A DNA stretch of 64,000 bases from assembly GCF_001426225.1 (NCBI RefSeq), contig NZ_LMRT01000001.1:462648-526647 (forward strand), given 5' to 3'. Shown here piece after piece: positions 17,451-26,581 of the stretch. Position 1 is the stretch's first letter, and each line of letters opens with the position of its first letter. Under the pieces are notes generated by a model that saw only the letters and a program-made list of their open reading frames with translations, ran no database searches and had not been told where the DNA came from. Source of the DNA: Allobosea sp. Leaf344. Its GTDB lineage: Bacteria; Pseudomonadota; Alphaproteobacteria; Rhizobiales; Beijerinckiaceae. The translations under genes and the position numbers were made by a program.

Positions 17451-18983
17451 TCAGCCTCGGCCCATGGCCATCGCCACCTTCTCCCGGCGCCGCTCCATCG
17501 ATGAGGGAATGCGCAGGGATTCCCGATATTTGGCGACGGTGCGGCGCGCGATCTCGATGCCGCTCGATTTCAGCCGGGCGACGATCGCGTCGTCGGAGAG
17601 CACCTCGCTCGGTGCCTCCTCGTCGATCATCTGCTTGATGCGGAAGCGCACCGCCTCGGCCGAATGGGCCTCGCCATAGCCGGTGGCGGCGATGGCGGCC
17701 GAAAAGAAATATTTCATCTCGAAGACGCCGCGCGCGCAGGTCAGGTATTTGTTCGACGTCACCCGCGAGACCGTGGATTCATGCATGCCGATCGCGTCGG
17801 CCACGGTCTTCAGGTTGAGCGGGCGCAGATGCTCGACGCCATGGGCGAAGAAACCGTCCTGCTGGCGCACGATCTCGCTGGCGACCTTCAGGATGGTGCG
17901 GGCCCGCTGCTCCAGCGAGCGCGTCAGCCAATTCGCCGTCTGCAGGCATTCCGCGATGAAGGCCTTGTCCTCGTCGTTGCGCGCCGCGCGCGACACCCGC
18001 GCATGATAGGTCTGGTTGACCAGCACGCGCGGCAGGGTGTCGGGGTTGAGATCGACGAGCCAGGATCCGTCAGGCGCGGCGCGGATGAAGACGTCCGGCA
18101 CCACCGTCTCCGCCATGGCGCCGCCGAAGCCGCGGCCGGGCTTGGGATCGAGCCGCCGGATCTCGGCGACCATATCGGCGATATCCTCGTCATCGACGCC
18201 GCAGATCCGCTTCAACCCGGCGAAATCCCGCTTGGCGACGAGGTGGAGATTGGCGACCAGCGCCTGCATGGCCGGGTCGAAGCGGTCGCGGTCGCGCAGC
18301 TGGATCGACAGGCATTCGCGGACGTCGCGGGCCGCGACGCCCGAGGGATCGAAGCCCTGGATGACGCGCAGCACCTGCTCGACCCTGTCCAGCCCGATGC
18401 CGAGCCTCTCCGCGATGTCGGTGATGGGTTCGGAGAGGTAGCCGGCATCGTCGACCGCATCGATCAGGTGCCGGCCGATGATGCGGTCGACCGGCTCCGT
18501 CACCGCTAGGTCGAGCTGCTGGCTGAGATGTTCGTGAAGGGAGGTCTCGGCGGTGAGCCCGCTCTCGAACCCGTCGGGTCCGTCCTCGAAGGAGCCGCCG
18601 GCGCCGCCATAGGAGCCGCCGACGATCGGCAGGCTGTCGGCGCCTCGCGTATCGAGCCGCGCCACGCTCGGCTGCTCGCCCTGAAAGACATTGTCGAGCC
18701 CGGTGCCGAGCCGGTTCTCCATCCCCTCTTGCGTGTTCAGGCTCTCGGCCCGCGCATAGCTCTCGGGATCGGCCGCGAGCGGGCCGTCGCCGGCGCCGTT
18801 GAGCTGGAGCGGGCCGTCCGAGGCGTCGTCGCGCTCCAGCAGCGGATTGCGCTCCAGCTCGGTCTCGACAAAGCTTTGCAGCTCCAGATGCGACAACTGC
18901 AGGAGCTTGATCGCCTGCAGCAGCTGCGGCGTCATCACCAGGGACTGGCCCTGGCGCAGCTCCATGCGCGGCATCATCGCCAT
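17451..18983 (-). CDS. rpoN: RNA polymerase sigma-54 factor
   Basis: 510-residue sigma-54. The N-terminal activator-interaction region is LRQGQSLVMTPQLLQAIKLL followed by LSHLELQSFVETELERNPLLE. The core-binding part is in the middle, then the HTH (TVADAIGMHESTVSRVTSNKY), and the RpoN box near the C-terminus is ARRTVAKYRESL. It directs nitrogen, C4-dicarboxylate and similar regulons with enhancer-binding proteins. Start ATG 18983 (MAMMPRMELRQ); ATG 18977 is an alternative. It lies downstream of lptB as in other rhizobia. Confidence 0.95.
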   Translation of the reverse strand: MAMMPRMELRQGQSLVMTPQLLQAIKLLQLSHLELQSFVETELERNPLLERDDASDGPLQLNGAGDGPLAADPESYARAESLNTQEGMENRLGTGLDNVFQGEQPSVARLDTRGADSLPIVGGSYGGAGGSFEDGPDGFESGLTAETSLHEHLSQQLDLAVTEPVDRIIGRHLIDAVDDAGYLSEPITDIAERLGIGLDRVEQVLRVIQGFDPSGVAARDVRECLSIQLRDRDRFDPAMQALVANLHLVAKRDFAGLKRICGVDDEDIADMVAEIRRLDPKPGRGFGGAMAETVVPDVFIRAAPDGSWLVDLNPDTLPRVLVNQTYHARVSRAARNDEDKAFIAECLQTANWLTRSLEQRARTILKVASEIVRQQDGFFAHGVEHLRPLNLKTVADAIGMHESTVSRVTSNKYLTCARGVFEMKYFFSAAIAATGYGEAHSAEAVRFRIKQMIDEEAPSEVLSDDAIVARLKSSGIEIARRTVAKYRESLRIPSSMERRREKVAMAMGRG

Positions 18984-19149
18984 TGCGCTCTCGACTCCCT
19001 TCGCGCAAGCGTGCCGGTTCGGCACAGTTCTTGCCTTCGAAGCGAAGCCTAACCCTGCTGGAGCCCCCCGTCAAAGGGGAGAGGCGCCCGTCTGGCCGCG
19101 AAGTTAATGCAGTGCAGCAATGGGCCGCGGATCCGCCGCGGCCGGCTGC

Positions 19150-20016
19150 TCAGAGCCGGAAATCCTCGCCGAGATAGACCCGGCGCACATCGGCATTGGC
19201 GATGATCTCGGCCGGCGAGCCCTCGGTCAGCACCCGTCCGGAATGGATGATGTAGGCGCGGTCGACCAGGCCCAGCGTCTCGCGGACATTGTGGTCGGTG
19301 ATCAGCACGCCGATGCCGCGATCCGTCAGCTGCCGGACCAGGGCCTGGATGTCGCCGACGGCGATCGGATCGATGCCCGCGAAAGGCTCGTCGAGCAGGA
19401 TGAAGGAGGGTTTGCCGGCGAGAGCGCGGGCGATTTCGCAGCGCCGCCGCTCGCCGCCCGACAGGGCGATGGACGGCGCCTTGCGCAGGCGGGAAATGTT
19501 GAACTCGTCGAGCAGCGTGTCGAGCTGCCGCTCGCGCGCCTTGCGGTTGGGCTCGACCACCTCGAGCACCGAGCGGATATTGTCCTCGACCGAGAGGCCG
19601 CGAAAGATCGAGGCCTCCTGCGGGAGGTAGCCGATGCCGAGCCGCGCCCGCTGGTACATGGGCAGGCCGGTGATGTCGTTGCCTTCCAGCGAGATCACGC
19701 CGAGATCGGCCGCGACCAGCCCGGTGATCATGTAGAAGATCGTCGTCTTGCCCGCGCCATTGGGGCCGAGCAGCCCCACCGCCTCGCCCTGCCGGACATT
19801 CAGGCTCGCTTCGGACACCACCGTCCGGCCGCCATAGCTCTTGCGCAGCCCGCTGACGGCGAGCACGCCCGGCCCGCCAATGGCGGCGGCGGTGGCGTCG
19901 TCGCTGCGGCTGCGGGCCGTGCTGAACCAGCCGAACAGGCCGCTGCGGCGGGAAGACGGGGCGGCGGGCTCACGCGGGGGCGCGGTCATCGCGGGGGTCG
20001 GATCGGCCAGAGACAC
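19150..20016 (-). CDS. lptB: LPS export ABC transporter ATP-binding protein LptB
   Basis: 288-residue ATPase of the LptB2FG exporter that pulls LPS from the inner membrane. Walker A GPNGAGKTT, signature LSGGERRR, Walker B FILLDEPFAGID and H-loop ITDHNVRE are all present. A 45-residue Pro/Ala/Ser-rich N-terminal extension precedes the conserved GVLAVSGLRKSYGG start; such tails occur in alphaproteobacterial LptB and the true start could be internal. It is 14 bp downstream of lptA on the same strand. Confidence 0.94.
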   Translation of the reverse strand: MSLADPTPAMTAPPREPAAPSSRRSGLFGWFSTARSRSDDATAAAIGGPGVLAVSGLRKSYGGRTVVSEASLNVRQGEAVGLLGPNGAGKTTIFYMITGLVAADLGVISLEGNDITGLPMYQRARLGIGYLPQEASIFRGLSVEDNIRSVLEVVEPNRKARERQLDTLLDEFNISRLRKAPSIALSGGERRRCEIARALAGKPSFILLDEPFAGIDPIAVGDIQALVRQLTDRGIGVLITDHNVRETLGLVDRAYIIHSGRVLTEGSPAEIIANADVRRVYLGEDFRL

Positions 20017-20030
20017 TGCGAGCGCTTCGA

Positions 20031-20777
20031 TCAGTTGGTCGGGGCGGCAGGACGGGCGGGCGTCCCCGCGGCGGGCTTGTTGGCGTCGCCGGAATTCGGG
20101 ACGAAAAAGCCCTGGACGCGGCCCTTGTTGTTCTCGACATTGGCGACGCCAGTGACCGTATTATAGACCAGCCGCTCGCCGCGCGTGATGTTGGGACCGT
20201 CGTTCAGGGCGACGTTGCCGGTCATGATCACGACGTTGTTGGCCCGGTCGAACACCGCATTGTCGGAGGTGGCGGCCTGCGTCTTCGAGACGATGGTGAC
20301 GGGGCCGGCGCATTCGATGCGCTTGATGCTGCTGTCGTTGCCCTGCCCCGGCTGAGCGCCCGGCTGCGGCGCGGGCGCCGCGGCGCGCGCCGTGGCGGCG
20401 CCGCCACCCTGGCCGCCGCGGCCCTCGTAGAACACCGTCATCTTCGAGCAGCGCACCGTCGTCTCGCCCTGGACGGCGACGACATTGCCGCTGAACACGG
20501 CCTTGTTCTCCTTGTCGAGCACGTCGAGCTTGTCGGCGTCGATCTTGATCGGCTCCTTGCTGTCGCCGCCGAGCCCGCCGAGCGCATCGCCGCTGCCGCC
20601 GCGCGGCTTGCGGGCCGCCGGCGCCGCCTGGGCGAGCTTGGTGACGCCCGGTGCCGGCTGCTGGGCCTGCGCCTGCGGCATCGCCAAAGCGATGGCAGCC
20701 GCCGAGACGCCGAGCCAGGCCAGGCGACGGGCCGAGCGCGAGAGCGAGATGACGAGGGGCGGGATCACGTGACGCAT
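20031..20777 (-). CDS. lptA: Lipopolysaccharide transport periplasmic protein LptA
   Basis: 248-residue periplasmic LPS bridge protein. The signal peptide is around RRLAWLGVSAAAIALAMPQAQAQ. The OstA/LptA core reads PIKIDADKLDVLDKENKAVF then GNVVAVQGETTVRCSKMTVFYEG, interrupted by a Gly/Ala/Pro/Gln linker, and resumes at VTIVSKTQAATSDNAVFD. ATG 20777 comes one base after the lptC stop, so translation is likely coupled; the longer open frame upstream belongs to lptC. The low-complexity insert of about 30 residues is unusual compared with E. coli LptA. Confidence 0.92.
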   Translation of the reverse strand: MRHVIPPLVISLSRSARRLAWLGVSAAAIALAMPQAQAQQPAPGVTKLAQAAPAARKPRGGSGDALGGLGGDSKEPIKIDADKLDVLDKENKAVFSGNVVAVQGETTVRCSKMTVFYEGRGGQGGGAATARAAAPAPQPGAQPGQGNDSSIKRIECAGPVTIVSKTQAATSDNAVFDRANNVVIMTGNVALNDGPNITRGERLVYNTVTGVANVENNKGRVQGFFVPNSGDANKPAAGTPARPAAPTN

Positions 20778-20778
20778 C

Positions 20779-21564
20779 CTATAATCTGGGACCCGCGGGG
20801 TCGCTGCGCGAGTCGGCCGCCTTATCCTGCGGGACAACGGGACGTGGCGCCAGCAGTTCCGGAGCCGGGGTGCTGCCTTCGCGCTCGGGCCCCGCGATCG
20901 TCCGCGCCGGCGCATTGGGGATATAGGCGCGCACCCGCCCCTGGAAGACGATGAGGGCGCCGTTTTCGGTGACGTTCAGCGAATCGGCATCGATCGTCGT
21001 CGTGCCGAGGCTGACCTTGACGGGTTCCTTGGACTGAACTGTGCCGCCCTTGAAGTCGACATCGGCCGTCTTCATCGAGGCGACATAGCCGGTCTGCGTC
21101 TTCACCTCGACGGAATCGACCAGACGCAGCTTCTCCTTCTGCGTGTCGAACAGCCCGGTCTTGGCCGAGACCGTGACCTCGCCCTCCCGCTCCACCTGCA
21201 GCCGCGCGCGCAGCGCGACGAGTTCGACCTGGGTCGGGTTGCGGATGTCCTGCAGGGCGTTCTCGGCCGTCACCTCATAGGGGCGATTATCCTTGCGATA
21301 GCCCGAGAGCCGCGGCGTCTCCATCCTGACCTTGCCGTTGGAGATGCCGACGGCGTCGATCGAGACATTGGCGAGGCGCTGCATCGGGCTGAGGAAGGGC
21401 GTGACGATCAGCACGGCCACGGCGGCGACGGCCGTGATCGGGATCGCCTTGCGCAGGACGCGCACGAGCAGCGTGTGCCGCCGGGCCGCCCGGAAGGCCT
21501 TCTGCCGTCGCCCATCGCGCGCGCTCGGCGCGGTCCAGTCATTTGCCGTCATCGCCACAGTCAT
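20779..21564 (-). CDS. lptC: LPS export system protein LptC
   Basis: 261-residue bitopic inner-membrane protein of the Lpt bridge. After a basic N-terminus, one membrane helix is seen (AIPITAVAAVAVLIVTPFL), then a periplasmic OstA-like beta-jellyroll (YEVTAENALQDIRNPTQVEL, TGYVASMKTADVDFKGGTV). The start is uncertain among ATG 21600, 21564 and 21552; none has a strong ribosome site, and I use 21564. The frame is open far upstream over rnd as a shadow. The CTTGACA at 21670-21676 could be the -35 of its promoter. Confidence 0.9.
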   Translation of the reverse strand: MTVAMTANDWTAPSARDGRRQKAFRAARRHTLLVRVLRKAIPITAVAAVAVLIVTPFLSPMQRLANVSIDAVGISNGKVRMETPRLSGYRKDNRPYEVTAENALQDIRNPTQVELVALRARLQVEREGEVTVSAKTGLFDTQKEKLRLVDSVEVKTQTGYVASMKTADVDFKGGTVQSKEPVKVSLGTTTIDADSLNVTENGALIVFQGRVRAYIPNAPARTIAGPEREGSTPAPELLAPRPVVPQDKAADSRSDPAGPRL

Positions 21565-21671
21565 GTCCCGCGCAATGCCAGTCGCAGACGGCTTTTTCAT
21601 GTCGGGCGTCGCTGCGAACACCCTGCGCCTTCGGCTGATGTGCAGACTGACGCAAGACAGTTCGAAATTTG

Positions 21672-22286
21672 TCAAGTGTGGGCGAAGATGTCCGTCTCGG
21701 CCCAGCCCGCGAGATCGAGTTCCGAGCGGAAGGGCAGGAAGGCGAAACAGGCTTTTGCCAGATGCGTCCGGCCTTCCCGCGCCAGCATCGATTCCAGCCG
21801 GGCATGCAGCGCGTGGAGATGCAGCACATCCGAGGCGGCGTAGGCGAGCTGCGCCTCGCTCAAGGTCTCGGCGCCCCAATCCGAGGATTGCTGCTGCTTG
21901 GAAAGATCGATCCCGAGCAGCTCGCGCACCAGATCCTTCAGCCCGTGGCGATCGGTATAGGTCCGGGTCAGCTTCGAGGCGATCTTGGTGCAGTAGACCG
22001 GGCCGGTGACGACGCCGAAAGCGTGTTTCAGCACGGCGACGTCGAACCGCGCGAAATGGAAGAGCTTGAGCACGGCCGGATCGGCCAGGAGACGGATCAG
22101 CCGCTCGGGGCGCGGCCCGTCCTTGAGGATCTGCACGATATCGGCCGAGCCGTCGCCGCGGGAGAGCTGGACGACGCAGAGCCGGTCGCGATGCGGGTTG
22201 AGCCCCAGCGTCTCGGTGTCGATCGCGATGCTGGCGCCCGCATCGAATCCGTCGGGCAGGTCGCCGCGGTGGAATCGGATGGTCAT
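21672..22286 (-). CDS. rnd: Ribonuclease D-type 3'-5' exonuclease
   Basis: 204-residue DEDDy exonuclease. The motifs are clear: ExoI IAIDTETLGL, ExoII HFARFDVAVL and ExoIII YAASDVLHL with the Y-x3-D pair. The HRDC domains of E. coli RNase D are missing, so this is the short catalytic-domain-only form common in alphaproteobacteria. The role is presumably tRNA 3'-end or small-RNA trimming. It is immediately upstream of lptC on the same strand (107 bp). Confidence 0.92.
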   Translation of the reverse strand: MTIRFHRGDLPDGFDAGASIAIDTETLGLNPHRDRLCVVQLSRGDGSADIVQILKDGPRPERLIRLLADPAVLKLFHFARFDVAVLKHAFGVVTGPVYCTKIASKLTRTYTDRHGLKDLVRELLGIDLSKQQQSSDWGAETLSEAQLAYAASDVLHLHALHARLESMLAREGRTHLAKACFAFLPFRSELDLAGWAETDIFAHT

Positions 22287-22429
22287 GTCTCGGCCCTCGC
22301 CTCAATGGCGCAAGCGCCTCTCCCGCAGCTAGCGGGCCGCTTTCACGCATTCAAGCACTTTCTGCCGCGCGGGCCGCCGCGCCGCCGTTAACCTTTCATT
22401 GACCATGTTCTTCAACGGCCGGCACGGAT

Positions 22430-22870
22430 ATGGGACAAGCGACCATGACCCTGTTCCGCCTCCTCACCGATGTCGACGGCCGCATCGGACTCAACGCCTT
22501 CTGGCTGGGCAATGTGCTGGTCGTGCTCGGCGTGCTCGCCCTGCAGCAGGTCGGGGCCGCGATCGGCGGGCTGGAGGGGGACCGGCTCGGCGCCTTCGCC
22601 GGCGCCTTTGCCCTGTTTCCCTGGGCCGCGCTCGCCGCCAAGCGCGCGGCGGATCGCGGGCGTCCGCGGCTCTACGGCATCGTCCTGGTCAGCGCGATCG
22701 TGCTGCTCGACCTGGCGGAGACGGTGGTGGCGCCGGATCGGCGGCAAATGCTGGGGGCGGCCTCGTCGCTGCTCTGGCTGGTGGCGCTGGTCGATCTCGG
22801 CCTGCTGCCGGGCAGCCGCCGCCAGGAAGCGGTTGCAGAGCCGCCGCCCGATGCTAAACGGGCGGGATGA
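22430..22870 (+). CDS. DUF805-like small membrane protein
   Basis: 146-residue integral membrane protein with about four hydrophobic segments. The DUF805-type start (DVDGRIGLNAFWLGNVLV) and the conserved AAKRAADRGRP loop are visible. The family's function is unknown. The stop overlaps the dapE start by ATGA (22867-22870), so the two are co-translated. ATG 22445 (MTLFRLL) is an alternative start. Confidence 0.82.
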   Translation: MGQATMTLFRLLTDVDGRIGLNAFWLGNVLVVLGVLALQQVGAAIGGLEGDRLGAFAGAFALFPWAALAAKRAADRGRPRLYGIVLVSAIVLLDLAETVVAPDRRQMLGAASSLLWLVALVDLGLLPGSRRQEAVAEPPPDAKRAG

Positions 22871-24063
22871 CCGACACAGCCGCTCCTCCCCTCGCCTTCG
22901 ACCCGCTCGATCCCGTAGCGCTGACACAGGCGCTGGTGCGCTGCCCCTCGGTGACGCCGGAGGAAGGCGGGGCGCTCGATCTGCTGGCGCGGGTGCTGGG
23001 CGCGCATGGCTACCGGGTCGAGCGTCCGATCTTCACCGAGGCCGATACGCCGCCGGTCGAGAATCTCTATGCGCGGATCGGGACGCAGGCGCCGGTCTTC
23101 GTGATCGCCGGCCATAGCGACGTCGTGCCGGTCGGCGATGCCGCTTCCTGGACGCGGGACCCGTTCGGCGGCGAGATCGTCGACGGCGCGCTGTTCGGCC
23201 GCGGCGCCTGCGACATGAAGGGCGGGCTCGCCGCGATGATCGCCGGCGCGCTGCGCTACCGCCGCGACAATCCCGATGCGCCGGGCTCGATCGCCTTTCT
23301 GGTCACCGGCGACGAGGAAGGGCCGGCGGTGAACGGCACGGTGAAGCTGCTGGATTGGGCGCATCGCCGTGGCGAACGCTTCGACCATTGCCTGCTGGGC
23401 GAGCCGACCAATCCGGCGACGATGAGCGACATGATCAAGATCGGGCGGCGCGGCTCGCTGACCGGCGAATTGCTGGTCAAGGGCAAGCAGGGCCATGTCG
23501 GCTATCCGCATCTGGCGGACAACCCGATCCGGGGCATGGTGCGCCTGCTGGCCGCGCTCGATGCGACCCCGCTGGACAGCGGCACGGCCTATTTCGATCC
23601 GAGCAATCTCGAAGTGACGACCGTCGATGTCGGCAATGCCGCCAGCAACGTCGTCCCGGCCCAGGCGCGGGCCGTCTTCAACATCCGCTTCAACGACATC
23701 TGGACGCCGGAGACGCTCGCGGCCGAGCTGGAGCGCCGCCTGCGCGAGGCCGCCGGCAATACGGTGCGCTACGAGCTGATTTGCCGGGCCACCAACGCCG
23801 TGGCCTTCCTCACCGAGCCCGGGCCCTTCGTGGCGATGGTGGCCGATGCGGTGGAGGCCGAAACCGGGACGCGTCCCGTGCTCTCGACCACCGGCGGCAC
23901 CTCCGATGCCCGCTTCATCAAGAGCTACTGCCCCGTGGTGGAATATGGTGTCGTGGGGCAGACCATGCATCAGATCGACGAGCGGGTCGCGGTCGCGGAC
24001 CTCATCGCGCTGCAGCGCATCACCGAGCGGCTGCTCGGCCGGTATTTCACTGAGGCGGGCTGA
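22867..24063 (+). CDS. dapE: Succinyl-diaminopimelate desuccinylase
   Basis: 398-residue zinc peptidase-family (M20) enzyme of lysine/meso-DAP synthesis: N-succinyl-LL-DAP to LL-DAP plus succinate. Metal ligands and catalytic residues are visible in VIAGHSDVVPVGD, FGRGACDMKGG and LVTGDEEGPAVNGT, and the C-terminal His in VGQTMHQIDERV. Length is normal apart from a short N-terminal extension (MTDTAAPPLAFDPLDPVA). It is coupled to the DUF805 gene upstream and converges with a lipoprotein gene. Confidence 0.94.
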   Translation: MTDTAAPPLAFDPLDPVALTQALVRCPSVTPEEGGALDLLARVLGAHGYRVERPIFTEADTPPVENLYARIGTQAPVFVIAGHSDVVPVGDAASWTRDPFGGEIVDGALFGRGACDMKGGLAAMIAGALRYRRDNPDAPGSIAFLVTGDEEGPAVNGTVKLLDWAHRRGERFDHCLLGEPTNPATMSDMIKIGRRGSLTGELLVKGKQGHVGYPHLADNPIRGMVRLLAALDATPLDSGTAYFDPSNLEVTTVDVGNAASNVVPAQARAVFNIRFNDIWTPETLAAELERRLREAAGNTVRYELICRATNAVAFLTEPGPFVAMVADAVEAETGTRPVLSTTGGTSDARFIKSYCPVVEYGVVGQTMHQIDERVAVADLIALQRITERLLGRYFTEAG

Positions 24064-24103
24064 TACCCCGGCGACCGGCCTCGGCGCCGCTGCCCGCGAT
24101 CGC

Positions 24104-24808
24104 TCAGAGCCCGGTGAGGGGACGAAGCTTGACGCCGTAATAGAGCGACTTGCCCTTGCTGGTGAAGGTTTCGCCCGCCTCGGCGTTGAAGCCGGCATTG
24201 ACGAGCTGCCGTCCCGCCTCGGCCTTGACGCCGGCCGATGCGCCGGCCTTCAGCGTGACGGTGAGATCCACCGTCGCCTGCAGCACCTGCTCGACCTGCC
24301 AGGCATTGCCCGTGCTGATGTTGTCGCGGACCAGCGACCGGCATTTCGAGCGCAGCAGGCCGCGGATCTCGGCCAGCTCGTCGGGCGCATAGGCCAGGAT
24401 CTTCGTATCGGCGATCGTCGCGACGACGCTGCCGGCGGCACTGGCGGAGAGGTTGACATTGAAGAGCTTCTGCAAGGCCGGGATATCGAGCGACACGCTG
24501 CCGCCTTTCGGGCTGCTGATGCCCTGCCGTTCGGTCTCGCTGCTGCTCGGCGGGTTCGGGTAGAGCGCGACGGAATAGCGATCGGTGCAGAGATAGCCGA
24601 GCTGCACCTCTGCCAGGCGCCTGTCAGCGGGATCGTATCGGACGAGATGCACCAGGCTGCCCGGCCCGTACAGGGTGTTCGGCGGGATGTTGCGGCTGAA
24701 GCCATAGGAGGCGACGACATCCGTCAGGGTCTTGTCGCTGGACTGGCACCCGGCGAGCCCCAGGCCGAGTATGATGCAACAGCCGATCCGCGCGATCTGC
24801 AAACCCAT
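24104..24808 (-). CDS. Lipoprotein of unknown function
   Basis: 234-residue predicted lipoprotein: signal sequence MGLQIARIGCCIILGLGLAGC with lipobox LAGC. The mature protein shows YGFSRNIPPNTLYGPGSLVH and later GNAWQVEQVLQATVDLTVTL and GVKAEAGRQLVNAGF, suggesting a beta-rich periplasmic domain. I recognise no family. It ends 40 bp from the convergent dapE stop. The region upstream holds the inverted repeat GGTTGCA / TGCAACC (24838-24866), which could be a regulatory site. Confidence 0.8.
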   Translation of the reverse strand: MGLQIARIGCCIILGLGLAGCQSSDKTLTDVVASYGFSRNIPPNTLYGPGSLVHLVRYDPADRRLAEVQLGYLCTDRYSVALYPNPPSSSETERQGISSPKGGSVSLDIPALQKLFNVNLSASAAGSVVATIADTKILAYAPDELAEIRGLLRSKCRSLVRDNISTGNAWQVEQVLQATVDLTVTLKAGASAGVKAEAGRQLVNAGFNAEAGETFTSKGKSLYYGVKLRPLTGL

Positions 24809-24837
24809 GACCTATCCCCCCTGAGGCAATGAGTCAT

Positions 24838-24866
24838 GGTTGCATTTCCTAAACGTCATTGCAACC
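24838..24866. promoter_or_regulatory. Inverted repeat GGTTGCA-N15-TGCAACC
   Basis: Perfect 7-bp arms spaced by 15 bases lie between the truA stop and the start of the lipoprotein gene (both minus strand), 30 bp upstream of the latter. The same GGTTGCA/TGCAACC arms, 13 bases apart, occur at 54719-54745 before another gene. A repressor site is possible; a weak truA terminator is the alternative. Confidence 0.35.
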
Positions 24867-24880
24867 TGAAGGTGAATTAT

Positions 24881-25618
24881 TCAGTAGTCCACCCCGGCGA
24901 GGTAGAGGCCGCAGGGTGGTGCCAGCGCCGCGCATTGCGAGCGGTCCCTGGCGGCCAGGACCTTGCCGATCTTGTTCTCCGGCCAGCGTCCCATGCCGAC
25001 CATCTTAAGGCAGCCGACGATCGAGCGGACCTGATGGTGCAGGAAGGACCGCGCATGGACATAGACCACGATCTCCGCGCCCTCGCGCGCCACGTCGCAG
25101 CGGTCGAGCGTGCGCAAAGGGCTGTTCGCCTGGCATTCCGCCGCACGGAAGGTGGTGAAGTCGTGATGGCCGAGCAGCGCCTTGGCGGCGCGGTCCATCG
25201 CCTCGTGGTCGAGCTTCACCGGCACGTGCCAGACACGGTCCCGCTCGAGCGTTGGCTGGGCCCGCCGGTCGAGGATGCGGTAGATGTAATAGCGCCGGCG
25301 CGCGGAGATGCGGGCGTCGAACGCGTCGGTGACCGCATGGGCGCTGATCACCGCGACCGGCAGGGCCTTGAGCCTGGCATTGGTCGCGTCGCGTACGACG
25401 TCGGTGCGCCAGTCCTTGTCGAGATCGACATGGACGACCTGATGCGTGGCATGCACCCCGGCATCGGTGCGCCCGGCGCAATGCAGCCGCACCGGGTGAC
25501 CGCAAAAGGCCTCGATCGATTCCTCGACGCTCTGCTGCACCGAGGGACCGTTGATCTGGCGCTGCCATCCGGAGAAGGGCGTGCCGTCATATTCGATGAC
25601 GAGCTTGAAGCGCGGCAT
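24881..25618 (-). CDS. truA: tRNA pseudouridine(38-40) synthase TruA
   Basis: 245-residue TruA, which makes pseudouridine in the tRNA anticodon stem. The catalytic Asp is in CAGRTDAGVHA, and YDGTPFSGWQRQ and RSFLHHQVRSIVGCL are classical TruA segments. The start overlaps the fmt stop (TGATG at 25616-25620), so truA follows fmt and def in one operon, a standard alphaproteobacterial order. Confidence 0.95.
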   Translation of the reverse strand: MPRFKLVIEYDGTPFSGWQRQINGPSVQQSVEESIEAFCGHPVRLHCAGRTDAGVHATHQVVHVDLDKDWRTDVVRDATNARLKALPVAVISAHAVTDAFDARISARRRYYIYRILDRRAQPTLERDRVWHVPVKLDHEAMDRAAKALLGHHDFTTFRAAECQANSPLRTLDRCDVAREGAEIVVYVHARSFLHHQVRSIVGCLKMVGMGRWPENKIGKVLAARDRSQCAALAPPCGLYLAGVDY

Positions 25619-26547
25619 CAGAGCCTGGAGCCGGGGCTGAGCCGGGACCCGCGCAGGAATTCGCCGCCGCTCATCGGGCTTCGGCCGGCGCGCTGGACCT
25701 GGAGCAGCTTCACCGCGCCTTCGAGGCAGGCGACGCTGCCTTCGCCGTCGAGCAGGGTGCCCGGTTCGGCGGCCCCCCCGGCGAGGGCCGTGCGCAGGAT
25801 CTTCAGCCGCTCCGGCCCCTTGCCGAGATCGATCTCGGCGAAGGCGCCGGGAAAGGGCGACAGCCCGCGCACGAGGTCATGGACCTGCTTCGCCGGCCGC
25901 GCCCAGTTCACCTTGCATTCGGCATTGCCGATCTTGGCGGCGTAGGTGACGCCCTCCTCCGGCTGCGGCGTGAAGCGCAGGGCGCCGCGCCCCAGCGCCG
26001 CGAGCGCCCGCACCATCAGATCCGCTCCGAGCGGGGCCAGCCGGTCATGCAGCTCGCCCGCAGTCATGTCGGGCCCGATCGCCAGTCTCTCGACCATGCC
26101 GACCGGGCCGGTATCGAGGCCGGCCTCCATCTTCATGACGCAGACGCCGCTCTCGCCATCGCCCGCCATCACCGCCCGCTGGATCGGCGCGGCGCCGCGC
26201 CAGCGCGGCAGCAGCGAGGCATGAAGATTCAGGCAGCCGAGCTCGGGCAGATCGAGGATCGCCTGGGGCAGGATCATGCCATAGGCGACGACCACCGCGA
26301 CATCGGCATCATGCGCCGCGAAGGCCGCGGCGGCATCGGGCGATCGCAGCGAGGCGGGCGTCAGCACCGGAATGCCGAAGCGCTCGGCCGCGCTCTGCAC
26401 CGGGGAGGGCCTGAGGTCGAGGCCGCGGCCGGCCTGGGCCGGGGCGCGGGTGTAGCAGGCCACGACCTCGTGCCCCTGGCCGATGATCTCGGTCAGCGTC
26501 GGCACCGCGAAATCCGGCGTGCCCATGAAGACGACGCGCAGGCTCAT
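25618..26547 (-). CDS. fmt: Methionyl-tRNA formyltransferase
   Basis: 309-residue Fmt, which formylates initiator Met-tRNA with 10-formyl-THF. The formyltransferase site Asn/His/Asp is visible in [18 protein letters not shown] and [15 protein letters not shown] sequence ([14 protein letters not shown]). The N-terminal [12 protein letters not shown] is the family start. The C-terminal tRNA-binding domain is present. It sits between def (34 bp upstream) and truA (overlapping), giving the def-fmt-truA operon. Confidence 0.95.
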   Translation of the reverse strand: MSLRVVFMGTPDFAVPTLTEIIGQGHEVVACYTRAPAQAGRGLDLRPSPVQSAAERFGIPVLTPASLRSPDAAAAFAAHDADVAVVVAYGMILPQAILDLPELGCLNLHASLLPRWRGAAPIQRAVMAGDGESGVCVMKMEAGLDTGPVGMVERLAIGPDMTAGELHDRLAPLGADLMVRALAALGRGALRFTPQPEEGVTYAAKIGNAECKVNWARPAKQVHDLVRGLSPFPGAFAEIDLGKGPERLKILRTALAGGAAEPGTLLDGEGSVACLEGAVKLLQVQRAGRSPMSGGEFLRGSRLSPGSRL

Positions 26548-26581
26548 GCGCAGCGTCCGGCCGAATGGCGTCGCGGCGCGC

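Noticed and set aside
22388..22403. Second CtrA site (TTAA-N7-TTGAC) upstream of the DUF805 gene
   Set aside because: One mismatch in the second half-site; too weak to list as a feature.
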